DNA of 60,139 nt, from the IMG/VR virus record IMGVR_UViG_3300027733_000062, positions 1 to 60,139 of that record. One strand, written 5' to 3'. A program made the position numbers and the translations under genes. The notes under the pieces were generated by a model. The model did not search any database. It had not been told where the DNA came from and was given only the letters and a program-made list of their open reading frames with translations. Below are positions 15,813 to 24,687 of the stretch, in pieces. This DNA is from a virus. How positions within the stretch are numbered: position 1 is the first letter of the stretch; every line of letters starts with the position of its first letter.

Positions 15813-16636
15813 CGAACCATATCTTCAATGATAGCCTTCAAATCGTATTTTGGCTCGTACCCAAGCGATTTAAGTTTGTCGCTGAGCATCCACATACTAC
15901 GAACTTGTACCGTGCGATGGAACTGCGGAATTTCAATTGGATTTAATTTGCCTTCACCGCCAATTAACTCTTTGGCATACTCAATCATATCTTTAAACAA
16001 CATAGGTTTGCCATTGCCCACATTATAGATGGTATTAACTTCGCCTTTTTCCACGATGGTCTTAATTGCCGTAGCAACATCGTTAACATGGATGTAGTCA
16101 CGGAATAGATTCCCACCATCATACACATTCACATCACGGCCTGCCTTCAATTCATTAATCATATGTTGAAGTGCGTTCTTTTGTGGTGAGGCTTTCTTAT
16201 CACCACTACCTGCCACATTGGCAAGACGGAGAATACGATATTTGATGCCAAAGGTTTCACAATAAGAAATTAGTAGTTGCTCGGCACAGCGTTTAGTGAT
16301 TGAATAAAATCCATTTGGATAACAATTTGATTCTTCCGTTGCAGGCATTTCAGTTTCACCATAAACAAACCATGAACTAATAAAATTGAATGTCAAATTT
16401 CTATCTTTACATTGTCTTAACACCTGCATAAGAGTTGTTAAATTGGTGTCAATGTCAATAAGAGGGTCTGTTTTAACATTGTAGTTACTAACAGTTGAAA
16501 TCAAATAAATGATATCACAACCTTCTACTGTATAATCACGGCGTGGAGTTACAATACAGTTTTCAATTTGTTTAACCAATTCAGAACCAACAAAACCTGA
16601 ACCACCAAATATTTGAAATTTAGATGGACTTGGCAT
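15809..16636 (-). CDS. NAD(P)-dependent sugar epimerase or 4-ketoreductase (extended SDR)
   Basis: A 275-residue extended SDR. The nucleotide-binding loop is FGGSGFVGSEL near residues 10-20, a serine lies in FISSWFVYGE and the catalytic YxxxK is YSITKRCAE. FRDYIHVNDVA is a family hallmark. It lies directly after the RfbH-type 3-dehydrase, overlapping it by 17 nt. In enteric O-antigen loci that place is taken by CDP-abequose or paratose synthases, which reduce the 4-keto group. A 4-ketoreductase role in a dideoxysugar route is therefore plausible. Confidence 0.78.
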   Translation of the reverse strand: MPSPSKFQIFGGSGFVGSELVKQIENCIVTPRRDYTVEGCDIIYLISTVSNYNVKTDPLIDIDTNLTTLMQVLRQCKDRNLTFNFISSWFVYGETEMPATEESNCYPNGFYSITKRCAEQLLISYCETFGIKYRILRLANVAGSGDKKASPQKNALQHMINELKAGRDVNVYDGGNLFRDYIHVNDVATAIKTIVEKGEVNTIYNVGNGKPMLFKDMIEYAKELIGGEGKLNPIEIPQFHRTVQVRSMWMLSDKLKSLGYEPKYDLKAIIEDMVR

Positions 16637-17906
16637 CTTTAATCACCTTTTCAATATATTTAAACACAGCATCATTCCAAAATGGAGGGCAGCCCAAGAT
16701 AAAGACATGAGATAGTGCTTTGTTTGCTAATGGATATTTACTAGAATCATCTAAGTGATTGTAACCTGGATGTAACAAGATGTTACCAGCAAAATAGTTT
16801 CGTGTCTGAATTTTATTGGCTTCAAAGTGTGCAACCAACTTCTCTTTAATCTCTTGTGTTTCACAGATAATTGGAACACCGAACCAAGATGGGTCTGATT
16901 GCTCTAGTTTATCAGCAACACGGACATTTAGATTGTCCGTCAATAATTTAGCCAATCTTAGTTTATGTTCTCTGCGTTTCTGGTCAATGTAATCAACCTT
17001 TTCTAACTGAGCAATACCAATTGCACCTTGCATATCAAGTGGTTTCAAATTGTAACCCATGTTTGCAAAGATATATTTGTGGTCAATAATGCCATCATAG
17101 CCTGGCAACCATCTGTCGAATCGGTTACCGCAAGTGCCACATGGAAGTTGATTGTTAGAACCAATGCAGTAACAATCACGACCCCACCAACTGAATGACC
17201 TAACAGTATCAATCAACAAGCTATCATTAGATGATACCATGCCACCTTCGCCTGTTGAGATGTGGTGTGCGGGATAGAATGAAGTTGACCAGCAGTAATA
17301 CAAATCTGTCAACAGTTTACCATTCCATTTTGTACCTAGTGAATCACAATTATCACCAATCAATACTAAATTGTTTCTGTAACAGATATCATGGATTATA
17401 TCCATGTCAGGCGGATTGGCCATCACAGGAGATACAATAATTGCTTTAGTCTTTGAAGTAATCTTCGCTTCAATCTTATTAACATCAAAATTTAATGTAT
17501 CAAACTCAATATCAACAAATACTGGTTTAAGATTGTTCTGAACCAATGGTGCAATTGTGGTTGGAAAACCAACAGGTGATACGATGACTTCATCGCCATC
17601 TTCCCATTTCAAATGTTTCTTAACACCTGCAATCATCACCAAGTTGGCAGATGAACCAGAATTGACCATGTGTGAGGCTTTGACATTGTATTTCTTGGAG
17701 AATTTAATCTGAAACTTCTCAACATTCTCACCTGCTGAAACCCATTTGCCTGTAAGGAATGCTTTAAGAGAAAGTTCCATCTCTCTTTCGTCCCACAATT
17801 GGCCAGAATACATTACATAATCTTCGCCAGGTTTGAAGTTGTCGTAATTCTGTAAATATTTTGGTCTAGCAAGTTTAGCTAGTTCTTGTATTTTTTCGTC
17901 AATCAT
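16620..17906 (-). CDS. RfbH/E1-type 3-dehydrase (PMP and [2Fe-2S] dependent)
   Basis: A 428-residue DegT/DnrJ/EryC1/StrS fold protein. The PLP-lysine site reads SFYPAHHISTGEGG, so histidine (H214) replaces lysine. This is the hallmark of CDP-6-deoxy-4-hexulose-3-dehydrase E1/RfbH, which uses PMP and removes the C3 hydroxyl. Cysteines C187, C245, C247 and C256 give CX57CX1CX8C, nearly the unusual E1 [2Fe-2S] motif CX57CX1CX7C, and C259 is close by. It is thus a deoxygenase, not a transaminase. The partner reductase E3 is not in the window. TAATG overlap with the upstream gene. Confidence 0.88.
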   Translation of the reverse strand: MIDEKIQELAKLARPKYLQNYDNFKPGEDYVMYSGQLWDEREMELSLKAFLTGKWVSAGENVEKFQIKFSKKYNVKASHMVNSGSSANLVMIAGVKKHLKWEDGDEVIVSPVGFPTTIAPLVQNNLKPVFVDIEFDTLNFDVNKIEAKITSKTKAIIVSPVMANPPDMDIIHDICYRNNLVLIGDNCDSLGTKWNGKLLTDLYYCWSTSFYPAHHISTGEGGMVSSNDSLLIDTVRSFSWWGRDCYCIGSNNQLPCGTCGNRFDRWLPGYDGIIDHKYIFANMGYNLKPLDMQGAIGIAQLEKVDYIDQKRREHKLRLAKLLTDNLNVRVADKLEQSDPSWFGVPIICETQEIKEKLVAHFEANKIQTRNYFAGNILLHPGYNHLDDSSKYPLANKALSHVFILGCPPFWNDAVFKYIEKVIKDAKSI

Positions 17907-18619
17907 TAATATCTTTCTGTCTGGCCATTTCCTGCCAAAACTCCTTCACAATATAAATTTTCAAATTCAACAGTTAAATTTTTGTCTGTGTTACCAAAAT
18001 GTGCGTGTTCTGTATCTACACCAAATTCATTAACTGTTCGGTATATTTCTGGTAGAATATGCAAATAGTTATCAATCAATGATACACAGAATGAATACAT
18101 CCTAGTTATGTATAGATGGTTACAATCAGATTCCACTTGTTTATATGGTGGCAACCAAGATGGTATTCTTTTCTTAAACACATACTTACCATATAGATTA
18201 TCATATACCTTAGGGTCATAACCCTCAAGCATATTGGTTCTAGCAGATAGCTTAAACACTCTACGAACACCAGCCATCATCTTCTGTAATTCAGGATGTT
18301 GTTTAATAATACCTAGTGTCTTAAACAATAAAGTAACTTCTGCTTGTGATTTGAGGCCTGCATTTGCAAGCGTCATTAAATCTTCATCACCAAAGAAACT
18401 GATACTTCTATCACAATATTGACTTACTGTAACCATTGTTGCTTCATCAACCATTTTGGACGAAGCATCTACCCATAGGATAATGGCATCAGGTGCGGCC
18501 TTGCGTAATGATTGCAGGCCTTCTATTGTTTGTTTTAATCTCGTTTCATCATCAATAACACCAATGCTCGTTCTCAAAGCAGATGTTACAATGAATAAGT
18601 CGGTACTTGGTATAATCAT
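17906..18619 (-). CDS. Putative glycosyltransferase-like protein
   Basis: A 237-residue protein. It starts TDLFIVTSALRTSIGVI, which resembles GT-A type openings, and has IILWVDASSKM and VFKLSARTNMLEGYD. The VFKLSxR...YD block resembles phage and capsule-locus proteins with FKxSGRY motifs. No strict DxD is visible. ATGA overlap upstream and TAATG downstream place it firmly in the operon. Assigned as glycosyltransferase-like on pattern and context only. Confidence 0.55.
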   Translation of the reverse strand: MIIPSTDLFIVTSALRTSIGVIDDETRLKQTIEGLQSLRKAAPDAIILWVDASSKMVDEATMVTVSQYCDRSISFFGDEDLMTLANAGLKSQAEVTLLFKTLGIIKQHPELQKMMAGVRRVFKLSARTNMLEGYDPKVYDNLYGKYVFKKRIPSWLPPYKQVESDCNHLYITRMYSFCVSLIDNYLHILPEIYRTVNEFGVDTEHAHFGNTDKNLTVEFENLYCEGVLAGNGQTERY

Positions 18620-19293
18620 TTATGCCACTCTGTATCAGGAAACATTTTAATAGTCTTGTATTCAATATTGAATTGGCTATTATACACGAAATCAATTACT
18701 TTCACAAGTTCCATTGGTGATATTGCCTTACTCACATCACCACACGGGTAAGGTATATCTCTACTCCATAATGGCGTATCAATACCGCCTGGATGGATAC
18801 TTGTTACTTTAATGCCTCTTGGCCGTAACTCTTGACCAAGAACACCAGCAAATCCTGTAAGACCATGTTTAGAGGAACAATATGCTGATTGATTTTCTAG
18901 TTCTTCAAGGCCTGCCACCGAATTAATAAAGAATATACGACTACCTTTTTCCATATTCTGTAATGCAAACTTAGTTACATACATGGCACCTTTAAGATTA
19001 ATATCAATCATATCATCAATCTCATCAATACTGGTTTGTGAAAATGGTTTCATCTTAAACACAGCTGCATTATTAACTAGAATATCAATGTTCTTATTAC
19101 CAATCTGTTCAAACACTTCATTCAAGTGGTATGGATTGCCAACATCAACTTGAAAGTGTTTGTAGTTTGCATAATCAAATAAAGATTCACCACGAGCAAG
19201 ACCAATTACATTCCAACCTTTCTCAATGTAATCATATGCGATTGTTGCACCAACACCACTTGTGGTGCCAGTAATCAAAATGGTCTTATTCAT
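18616..19293 (-). CDS. Short-chain dehydrogenase/reductase
   Basis: A 225-residue classical SDR starting MNKTILITGTTSGVGATIA. The Rossmann TGxxxGxG is at residues 8-15, the NNAA motif is in DILVNNAAVF, the catalytic serine is in FINSVAG and the YxxxK is YCSSKHGLTGF. I chose the ATG at 19293 because the upstream alternative is TTG. The chosen start overlaps the cyclase gene by 8 nt. It directly follows the valiolone-synthase-like cyclase, so reduction of a cyclitol ketone is the obvious hypothesis. Confidence 0.86.
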   Translation of the reverse strand: MNKTILITGTTSGVGATIAYDYIEKGWNVIGLARGESLFDYANYKHFQVDVGNPYHLNEVFEQIGNKNIDILVNNAAVFKMKPFSQTSIDEIDDMIDINLKGAMYVTKFALQNMEKGSRIFFINSVAGLEELENQSAYCSSKHGLTGFAGVLGQELRPRGIKVTSIHPGGIDTPLWSRDIPYPCGDVSKAISPMELVKVIDFVYNSQFNIEYKTIKMFPDTEWHK

Positions 19294-20428
19294 ATTTAAC
19301 TTCTTCAAATATATCTGAAGCTTTCTTTATCTCATCATCAGTTACATCATTTAATATTTTATAGTTACCAATGCCAACAGGAACAGGTAAGTATTGATTA
19401 CCATTTCTATGTTTCATTGTATCAGATAATGACTTTTTAAGCAAATCAAAATTACAGAAATCTTTATGGAATACAGGCAATTTTAAACTGTGTGCTGTCT
19501 TAAATATTCTTTGTAGTGTTTCAGTATCAATATAACCACGGACATTAGCCAAGCAAGAACTCAACAGGCAATCTAATACAACCGCCTCACCATGTTGTAA
19601 TGTAGCAACATTCTGCATTTCAATAATAGGACTAAACGAATGGCCAAAGTCAACACATCGGTCTAGTTTTCTTTCCCATAGGTTTGGTGCCAATTCTTCA
19701 ATCATACCTGTAATGGCAGAATTGATTACACGAACTGGTACCGCACCAAATTGAAACTTTTCGGTGATTAATTGTTCTGCACTTGTTTCTAACAACTCAA
19801 ACAATTCTTTATCTTTGATTACTGCAAGTTTAAATATCTCTGCAATACCATTAACAATGTTTCTTTCATCTTGTGTAGCAATAAACTTCTTGTCTAGTAA
19901 TGTGGCAATTGGTGGATAATATGCACCGATACGATTTCTACGACCAAAGTGGTTAGCTGCAACTTTAACACCAACTGAAGCATCTACAATAGCCAACAAT
20001 GTAGTTGGCACTTTAATGTAAGGAATGCCTCTGCGATAAATTGAACAACAGAAACCAACCAAGTCTAGTAGAACACCACCACCAATAACAATGATTGCTT
20101 CTCTACGCAAAACACCAACTTCTTCAAAGAACCTTAAAATTTGGTCTGTGTGTGGCCAATCTTTCTTTTCTTCTGTGGCATCTATGATAAACAACTTCAA
20201 TTCTATTTGAAATGTTTTAAAGTAATCTTCTAATTGTTGACCATATAGTTTATATACAGTCTGGTCTATAACAACCACTCTACGATTGGACTCACTAAAA
20301 CTCAACAGGTCGTGATTACTCCAATTGAATACATCACTAGAATACTTTAGTGTAAACTCAATTGGTAGTTCTGCCTTGACAGACCATGTGCGTTTATAAT
20401 TGTCGAATTTAGTTAATACATTTTCCAT
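19286..20428 (-). CDS. Sugar phosphate cyclase, 2-epi-5-epi-valiolone synthase (EEVS)-like
   Basis: A 380-residue sugar phosphate cyclase of the AroB superfamily. It has the NAD loop GGGVLLDLVGF (116-126), YRRGIPYIKVPTTLLAIVDA (131-150) and NHFGRRNRIGAYYPP. The likely Zn ligands are E197, H263 and H279. Unlike AroB it has the EEVS-style blocks PNLWERKLDRCVDFGHSFSP and HRNGNQYLPVPVGIG. EEVS turns sedoheptulose 7-phosphate into a C7 cyclitol, the entry step to acarbose, validamycin and gadusol. Next to a kinase, a nucleotidyltransferase and an SDR, a host-independent cyclitol route is suggested. Subfamily call is from pattern memory. Confidence 0.8.
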   Translation of the reverse strand: MENVLTKFDNYKRTWSVKAELPIEFTLKYSSDVFNWSNHDLLSFSESNRRVVVIDQTVYKLYGQQLEDYFKTFQIELKLFIIDATEEKKDWPHTDQILRFFEEVGVLRREAIIVIGGGVLLDLVGFCCSIYRRGIPYIKVPTTLLAIVDASVGVKVAANHFGRRNRIGAYYPPIATLLDKKFIATQDERNIVNGIAEIFKLAVIKDKELFELLETSAEQLITEKFQFGAVPVRVINSAITGMIEELAPNLWERKLDRCVDFGHSFSPIIEMQNVATLQHGEAVVLDCLLSSCLANVRGYIDTETLQRIFKTAHSLKLPVFHKDFCNFDLLKKSLSDTMKHRNGNQYLPVPVGIGNYKILNDVTDDEIKKASDIFEEVKYE

Positions 20429-21390
20429 TATTTGAAAGCTCTACTTAATAGGTGGCAAGCATGAACATAGAAGAACATCGCCTTCTCCATCTCACCAGCT
20501 GCACACTTGAATGGTAACATACGAATGAATTGTGTTGCCTCTAATACATCAACAGTTTTTCTATCCGCTGGGTCAATTCTATCTTCAAATCGTTTATTGA
20601 ATACGATAAAATTATTTGGTATCTCACCATGATATCCAACAGATGGGCCATCTACTGTTACTTCATTATCATTTATGTGACCATAATAACTTCTTGAACA
20701 TTGTAACACTTGTGAATAATCTAAGAGGCGAGAATCAATACAACTTTCTTCATATGGGTCAATAAAAACTACTCTATCATCATCAAAAGAATACATCATA
20801 TTCTCAAGCGTTGGATTACCATGAATGGTTTCTTCTGTGGTGAAATTAAGTTCATCAAAGAAGTTTTTTAGTTCTGGTAAAAAGTTTTGAATGCCATGTG
20901 TGATACGACCATTGTATTCAAAAGAATCCAATAAACCAGATTCATAGAAATTGTAAAACTTCTGATATTTAAAGGCATCGGATAGTTTCTGTATAACTTC
21001 TTCTTTGAAATACAATGCACCTGCACCATTAACTGGCAAATACATTTTACGATGGTGATTATCAAAAGACCGCCAGACAGCCTCATTAATCTGTTCAATT
21101 TGTGGAACAGTTAAAGTATCTTCTGAAAGGATAGTTTTAATATCTCTATAACCTTTGAGATATTCAATATCAAAGTATGCACCATTATCTGTGGTGCCAA
21201 CTTTTAAAACTTTAGGGTATAAACCTGTTCCAGCAAATCGTTGTAGTTTCTTTAACTGAGAATACCAACGAACATAACCATACTCTCGGTTATCTTTTGT
21301 GCTAATAGCTTTACGAATGAATTTGTTATTACCATCTTCATACAAAGATGTGCTACTTAAAGAACCACCTTTTAACTTAGTAATCTTCAT
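20428..21390 (-). CDS. APH/choline-kinase-type small-molecule kinase
   Basis: A 320-residue kinase of the aminoglycoside phosphotransferase fold. The catalytic loop is HGNPTLENMM (D replaced by N after HG) and the metal-binding motif is VVFIDPYEES. The N-terminal lobe has FIRKAIST with the likely ATP lysine. Such kinases sit in capsule and LPS loci and phosphorylate sugars. Placed between the cyclase and the nucleotidyltransferase, it could phosphorylate a cyclitol or sugar before activation. The HGD to HGN change could affect catalysis or substrate. ATGA and TAATG overlaps on both sides. Confidence 0.78.
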   Translation of the reverse strand: MKITKLKGGSLSSTSLYEDGNNKFIRKAISTKDNREYGYVRWYSQLKKLQRFAGTGLYPKVLKVGTTDNGAYFDIEYLKGYRDIKTILSEDTLTVPQIEQINEAVWRSFDNHHRKMYLPVNGAGALYFKEEVIQKLSDAFKYQKFYNFYESGLLDSFEYNGRITHGIQNFLPELKNFFDELNFTTEETIHGNPTLENMMYSFDDDRVVFIDPYEESCIDSRLLDYSQVLQCSRSYYGHINDNEVTVDGPSVGYHGEIPNNFIVFNKRFEDRIDPADRKTVDVLEATQFIRMLPFKCAAGEMEKAMFFYVHACHLLSRAFK

Positions 21391-22109
21391 CTTAACTTTA
21401 AACTCTTTTTAGCCAATTCAAGTCCATATTCTTGTGGACTACCAAGAACTATTGTTTCATATTCATTGTTCAATTCATTTAGACCAACAAACTTATTATT
21501 CTTTATCATGTAATCTAACACATTAGCAATATACATTTCTTTACCAGTAAAGCCTTGTGATAGTGCCTCATACATTTGTTGATACAATTCAGCACTATAA
21601 AAACCATACAAACCAGAACTTGCGAATGGTGAGATAGCAGACTTTTCAACAATCTCAGTCACAATACCATCTTTTGACCTAACATAAGAGTATTTTGGAT
21701 TGTTGGCAACAAACACATCAACATAACCATCAGACATTACAGATTCAATATCTTTGAAATTTCTACCAACCAATAGTGTATCAGCATTATGAACAAAGAA
21801 TGGTTGAAATCTGTCTTTCAATAATGAAGCACCAATGTATGCGGTGTGTGCTTGACCACTTGTATCACCAATGTAATGAATGTTATCTTTAGTGAGACCA
21901 AGTGGTTCAATAGTCTTTACCAAATCAGGCATAAAATAAGCATCACGCTTATTAGCCAACAACAAGACCTCATCAAACTTACCTAATTGTTTAAGAATTT
22001 CATGGATGATTGTTTCTTCACCCCAAGGTAATAGATACTTTGGTATATCAAAACCCACATCATGGAATCTGGTGTTCAAACCAGCCATACAAACTATTAA
22101 CGCAGCCAT
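21387..22109 (-). CDS. Sugar-1-phosphate nucleotidylyltransferase
   Basis: A 240-residue GT-A-fold nucleotidyltransferase. The start MAALIVCMAGLNTRF and PKYLLPWGEETIIHE correspond to the GxGTRxxPxTxxxPK signature of the RmlA/GlmU/GCD1 type. FFVHNADTLL holds the metal aspartate. It would activate a sugar- or cyclitol-1-phosphate to its NDP form. It is shorter than RmlA and lacks a hexapeptide-repeat C-terminus. The nucleotide used is not evident. It overlaps the upstream gene by 13 nt and the kinase by ATGA. Confidence 0.84.
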   Translation of the reverse strand: MAALIVCMAGLNTRFHDVGFDIPKYLLPWGEETIIHEILKQLGKFDEVLLLANKRDAYFMPDLVKTIEPLGLTKDNIHYIGDTSGQAHTAYIGASLLKDRFQPFFVHNADTLLVGRNFKDIESVMSDGYVDVFVANNPKYSYVRSKDGIVTEIVEKSAISPFASSGLYGFYSAELYQQMYEALSQGFTGKEMYIANVLDYMIKNNKFVGLNELNNEYETIVLGSPQEYGLELAKKSLKLR

Positions 22110-22801
22110 TGCTCAAAGTCCTCACGAATTAAACTGTGCCATGTGCCATTGTAAGCACCAGGTGGAAATGGATGATTGATGTTACAATACACCAAGTTTT
22201 CACCAACAAGGCCTTTTTCTTTCCAATTAGCACTCATCATATCTTCACACATCATCTGTATGCCACTATCATAGAATCTATCTAAGTGTGTGTATGTGTC
22301 AGCATACTTGTCCATGTTTTCTGAAGATGAAAAGGCAAACTGGTCATTACCAAAATCACGATTAGGAACTTGCCTGCAATTTGGAATATACAGTTTACTA
22401 TTATCTAGTTCTGCAAATGGAATCTTAACATTGATTGCAAAGTCATAACGACTACGAATGACCCAATCAAATTTCATATTTTCATTCTGTTCATACACCG
22501 ATTTAAGTGTGTTTGCTACTTTAAGAGCATACAACTGATTCCAAGTGGAACGAGCTGGGTCTTTTACTTTCCAGTTTGGTTGCGGTGGCGGAACATTGGT
22601 GTATTTTGATAGGTCGGTGTTTAATGATTTCTCCATAAACACAACTTCTGGCTTATAAAGGTTTAAATCTTCTGCACCATCTGCTTCCCAAACTTGGCAA
22701 AAAACGGTAACATCGTTACCGTCCAAAATGTTCTTCTTAACAAACTCGTAGCCTTGTTTTACACTACGAGGTTGTCCTGATAAACAGAGTGCTATTTTCA
22801 T
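22097..22801 (-). CDS. Glycosyltransferase-like protein of polysaccharide loci
   Basis: A 234-residue protein starting MKIALCLSGQPRSVKQGYE, an opening I associate with GT-like proteins of capsule loci and marine phages. DWVIRSRYDFAINVKIP has the RxRxD-type core, and FGNDQFAFSSSENMDKYA follows. I chose the ATG at 22801, which makes an ATGA overlap with the dehydratase gene. Likely acts on nucleotide sugars. The exact GT family is unclear. Confidence 0.62.
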   Translation of the reverse strand: MKIALCLSGQPRSVKQGYEFVKKNILDGNDVTVFCQVWEADGAEDLNLYKPEVVFMEKSLNTDLSKYTNVPPPQPNWKVKDPARSTWNQLYALKVANTLKSVYEQNENMKFDWVIRSRYDFAINVKIPFAELDNSKLYIPNCRQVPNRDFGNDQFAFSSSENMDKYADTYTHLDRFYDSGIQMMCEDMMSANWKEKGLVGENLVYCNINHPFPPGAYNGTWHSLIREDFEQWLR

Positions 22802-23826
22802 TTTAGCCACTTATCATTTTCTAATGACCATTGAACCATACCTTTGATTCGTTCACGCAACGAAATCTTTGGTTTCCATCCTAGAGATGCCATATAATCA
22901 CCAGAAAGAGCGTAACGTAAATCGTGGCCAGGTCTGGATGAATGAAAGTCAACCATTTCATATTTGAGTTCCTTATTTTGTGCTTCTGCAATTAGTTTAG
23001 CCAACTCTAAGTTATCTACTTCATCGGGACCAACAATGTTAAACTTAGGAATCTTCGCACCACCAAAATCAGGAATGCGAGCATAATCTTCAGGCAGATT
23101 AAGAATAAACATCAAACCATCTGCAACATCTTTAGCATGAACATAGTGGCGTGAACCTGCCTTTGTTTTGTTTCTGTCTGAATGGATAGTAAGTGTTAAA
23201 CCATCACGAGCATACCGAATGGCCTTAGGAATAAACTTTTCAGGATGTTGGCGTTCACCAAACACATTCATTGTATGAGTAACGATGATTGGCATATTGT
23301 ATGTGTTTTCAAATGCAACACACATTTCTTCACCTGCCGCCTTAGATGCTGAATATGGATTCGTAGCATTGTAGCGGTCTCTTTCTTTGTAGTCAACACC
23401 TTCAGGTGCGGGACCAAATACTTCATCTGTTGAGAAGTAAACAAACTTTTCTAAGTTCTTTAGTGTGCGAGCAAACTGTAACAGATTAACTGTACCAATT
23501 ACATTGTCTTGCACAAACTCCATAGGGAATTCGATTGAGCGGTCAACATGAGAACCAGCTGCAAGGTGCAATACTAACTGACAATCACCAATTAGACCAG
23601 CAGTCTGTGGGTTTACTTCAGCTCGTAAATCATGGAATACAATCTCAACTCGCTTCTTCTGCTCAGGTGAATACTTCTTCATAATATCTTCAAGGCGATT
23701 TAGATTGCCTGAAAAGTCAAGTCGGTCAAGCGATACGATTGTCCAATCTGTATTATCAAGGATTGTTTCAATCAGGTGGTGGGCGATAAAACCTGCACCG
23801 CCTGTAATTAATACTCTTTTAGTCAT
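22798..23826 (-). CDS. NDP-glucose 4,6-dehydratase-like (RmlB type)
   Basis: A 342-residue extended SDR. It has TGGAGFIAHHL (NAD loop), HLAAGSHVDRSI, the dehydratase catalytic triplet in FSTDEVFGP and YSASKAAGEE (YxxxK). RPGHDLRYALSG near the C-terminus is characteristic of RmlB. It makes NDP-4-keto-6-deoxyglucose, the substrate class for the 3-dehydrase at 16620. A GAGG RBS lies 9 nt before the ATG. RmlB versus RfbG specificity (dTDP or CDP) cannot be settled by eye. Confidence 0.88.
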   Translation of the reverse strand: MTKRVLITGGAGFIAHHLIETILDNTDWTIVSLDRLDFSGNLNRLEDIMKKYSPEQKKRVEIVFHDLRAEVNPQTAGLIGDCQLVLHLAAGSHVDRSIEFPMEFVQDNVIGTVNLLQFARTLKNLEKFVYFSTDEVFGPAPEGVDYKERDRYNATNPYSASKAAGEEMCVAFENTYNMPIIVTHTMNVFGERQHPEKFIPKAIRYARDGLTLTIHSDRNKTKAGSRHYVHAKDVADGLMFILNLPEDYARIPDFGGAKIPKFNIVGPDEVDNLELAKLIAEAQNKELKYEMVDFHSSRPGHDLRYALSGDYMASLGWKPKISLRERIKGMVQWSLENDKWLK

Positions 23827-24664
23827 TATATTTTTCCTCTATAACCTTTTTCCATTCTGGTACTCTATCATATTGATGAACAATTGTAAAGGCTTTTCCT
23901 GCTGAAGTTGCAACTTCGCCGTCAACCATAATCGGTGAGGGTTCAAGCAAAAAAGGTTTAAACTGTTCAAGTTTACTTGGATCGGCAGTAGTGCCTAGTT
24001 GGCAAGCCCAACCTTCTTCAGAGGTCATATATCTTGCAACAGATTTATATGGCTCTTGTGAAATCATAAAGTTAAATGTGGACTGGTCTACGATTGGGAT
24101 AGGTCGATTAACAGACATAACGAATATCATCGCACATAAATCTCTCATCGCATCGCCACGACCTGCCAAAACGCCTACATTGTAGATGATATTGTCTTTG
24201 AATCTTTCATGGAAAAAGGGACCAAATGTTTCCATTAAGTTCTGATTGCCCCATGGCTCATCTTTATACTTCATAGATTCGGAAGCAAACATCAACTTAG
24301 CACCTGGCAATTCCATGCCAAGAAACTTAGTAGGGTCTTTTTGGAATACTACATCTTTAACATCGGTTGTAATAACAAACCGATAGTTGTCGTGTGATTG
24401 TAGGTAATTGTAGATGTGAACAAAGCGTTCTACATGGACAGGCAACGATGATTGATATTCATATCGCTGTGCTTGTTCGTTCGGTTTTCCAGGCAAAATA
24501 ACCTGAAAACCAGCTTGAGATAATTTTTCAATGGTTTCATAATCAATGTTAAAGGCGACCATAACTTTCTCGCCTTGAAAACCTGATTTATTGATGGAGT
24601 TAACCCAATACTTCAGTTTACTCCAATCATAATTTGTGGTACATCCAATCACTAAATCTTTCAT
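23819..24664 (-). CDS. Putative glycosyltransferase with DxD-like motif
   Basis: A 281-residue protein starting MKDLVIGCTTNYDWSKLKYW. FVITTDVKDVVFQKDP near residues 98-113 is a DxxD-type GT-A metal site with a following FxxDP, and APGAKLMFASES-like and QSTFNFMIS blocks follow. It resembles glycosyltransferases of cyanophages and capsule loci. It is the first gene of the sugar operon, with GGAA 7 nt before its ATG. It overlaps the dehydratase by 8 nt. Confidence 0.68.
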   Translation of the reverse strand: MKDLVIGCTTNYDWSKLKYWVNSINKSGFQGEKVMVAFNIDYETIEKLSQAGFQVILPGKPNEQAQRYEYQSSLPVHVERFVHIYNYLQSHDNYRFVITTDVKDVVFQKDPTKFLGMELPGAKLMFASESMKYKDEPWGNQNLMETFGPFFHERFKDNIIYNVGVLAGRGDAMRDLCAMIFVMSVNRPIPIVDQSTFNFMISQEPYKSVARYMTSEEGWACQLGTTADPSKLEQFKPFLLEPSPIMVDGEVATSAGKAFTIVHQYDRVPEWKKVIEEKYND

Positions 24665-24687
24665 AATATTTCCAATCAGTTAATATA

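Noticed and set aside
16620-17906. Ordinary sugar aminotransferase annotation
   Set aside because: The PLP lysine is replaced by histidine and iron-sulfur cysteines are present, so a 3-dehydrase fits better.
19286-20428. Shikimate-pathway 3-dehydroquinate synthase
   Set aside because: The superfamily is right, but the PNLWE-DFGHSFSP and HRxGxQxLPxPVGIG blocks fit EEVS better than AroB.
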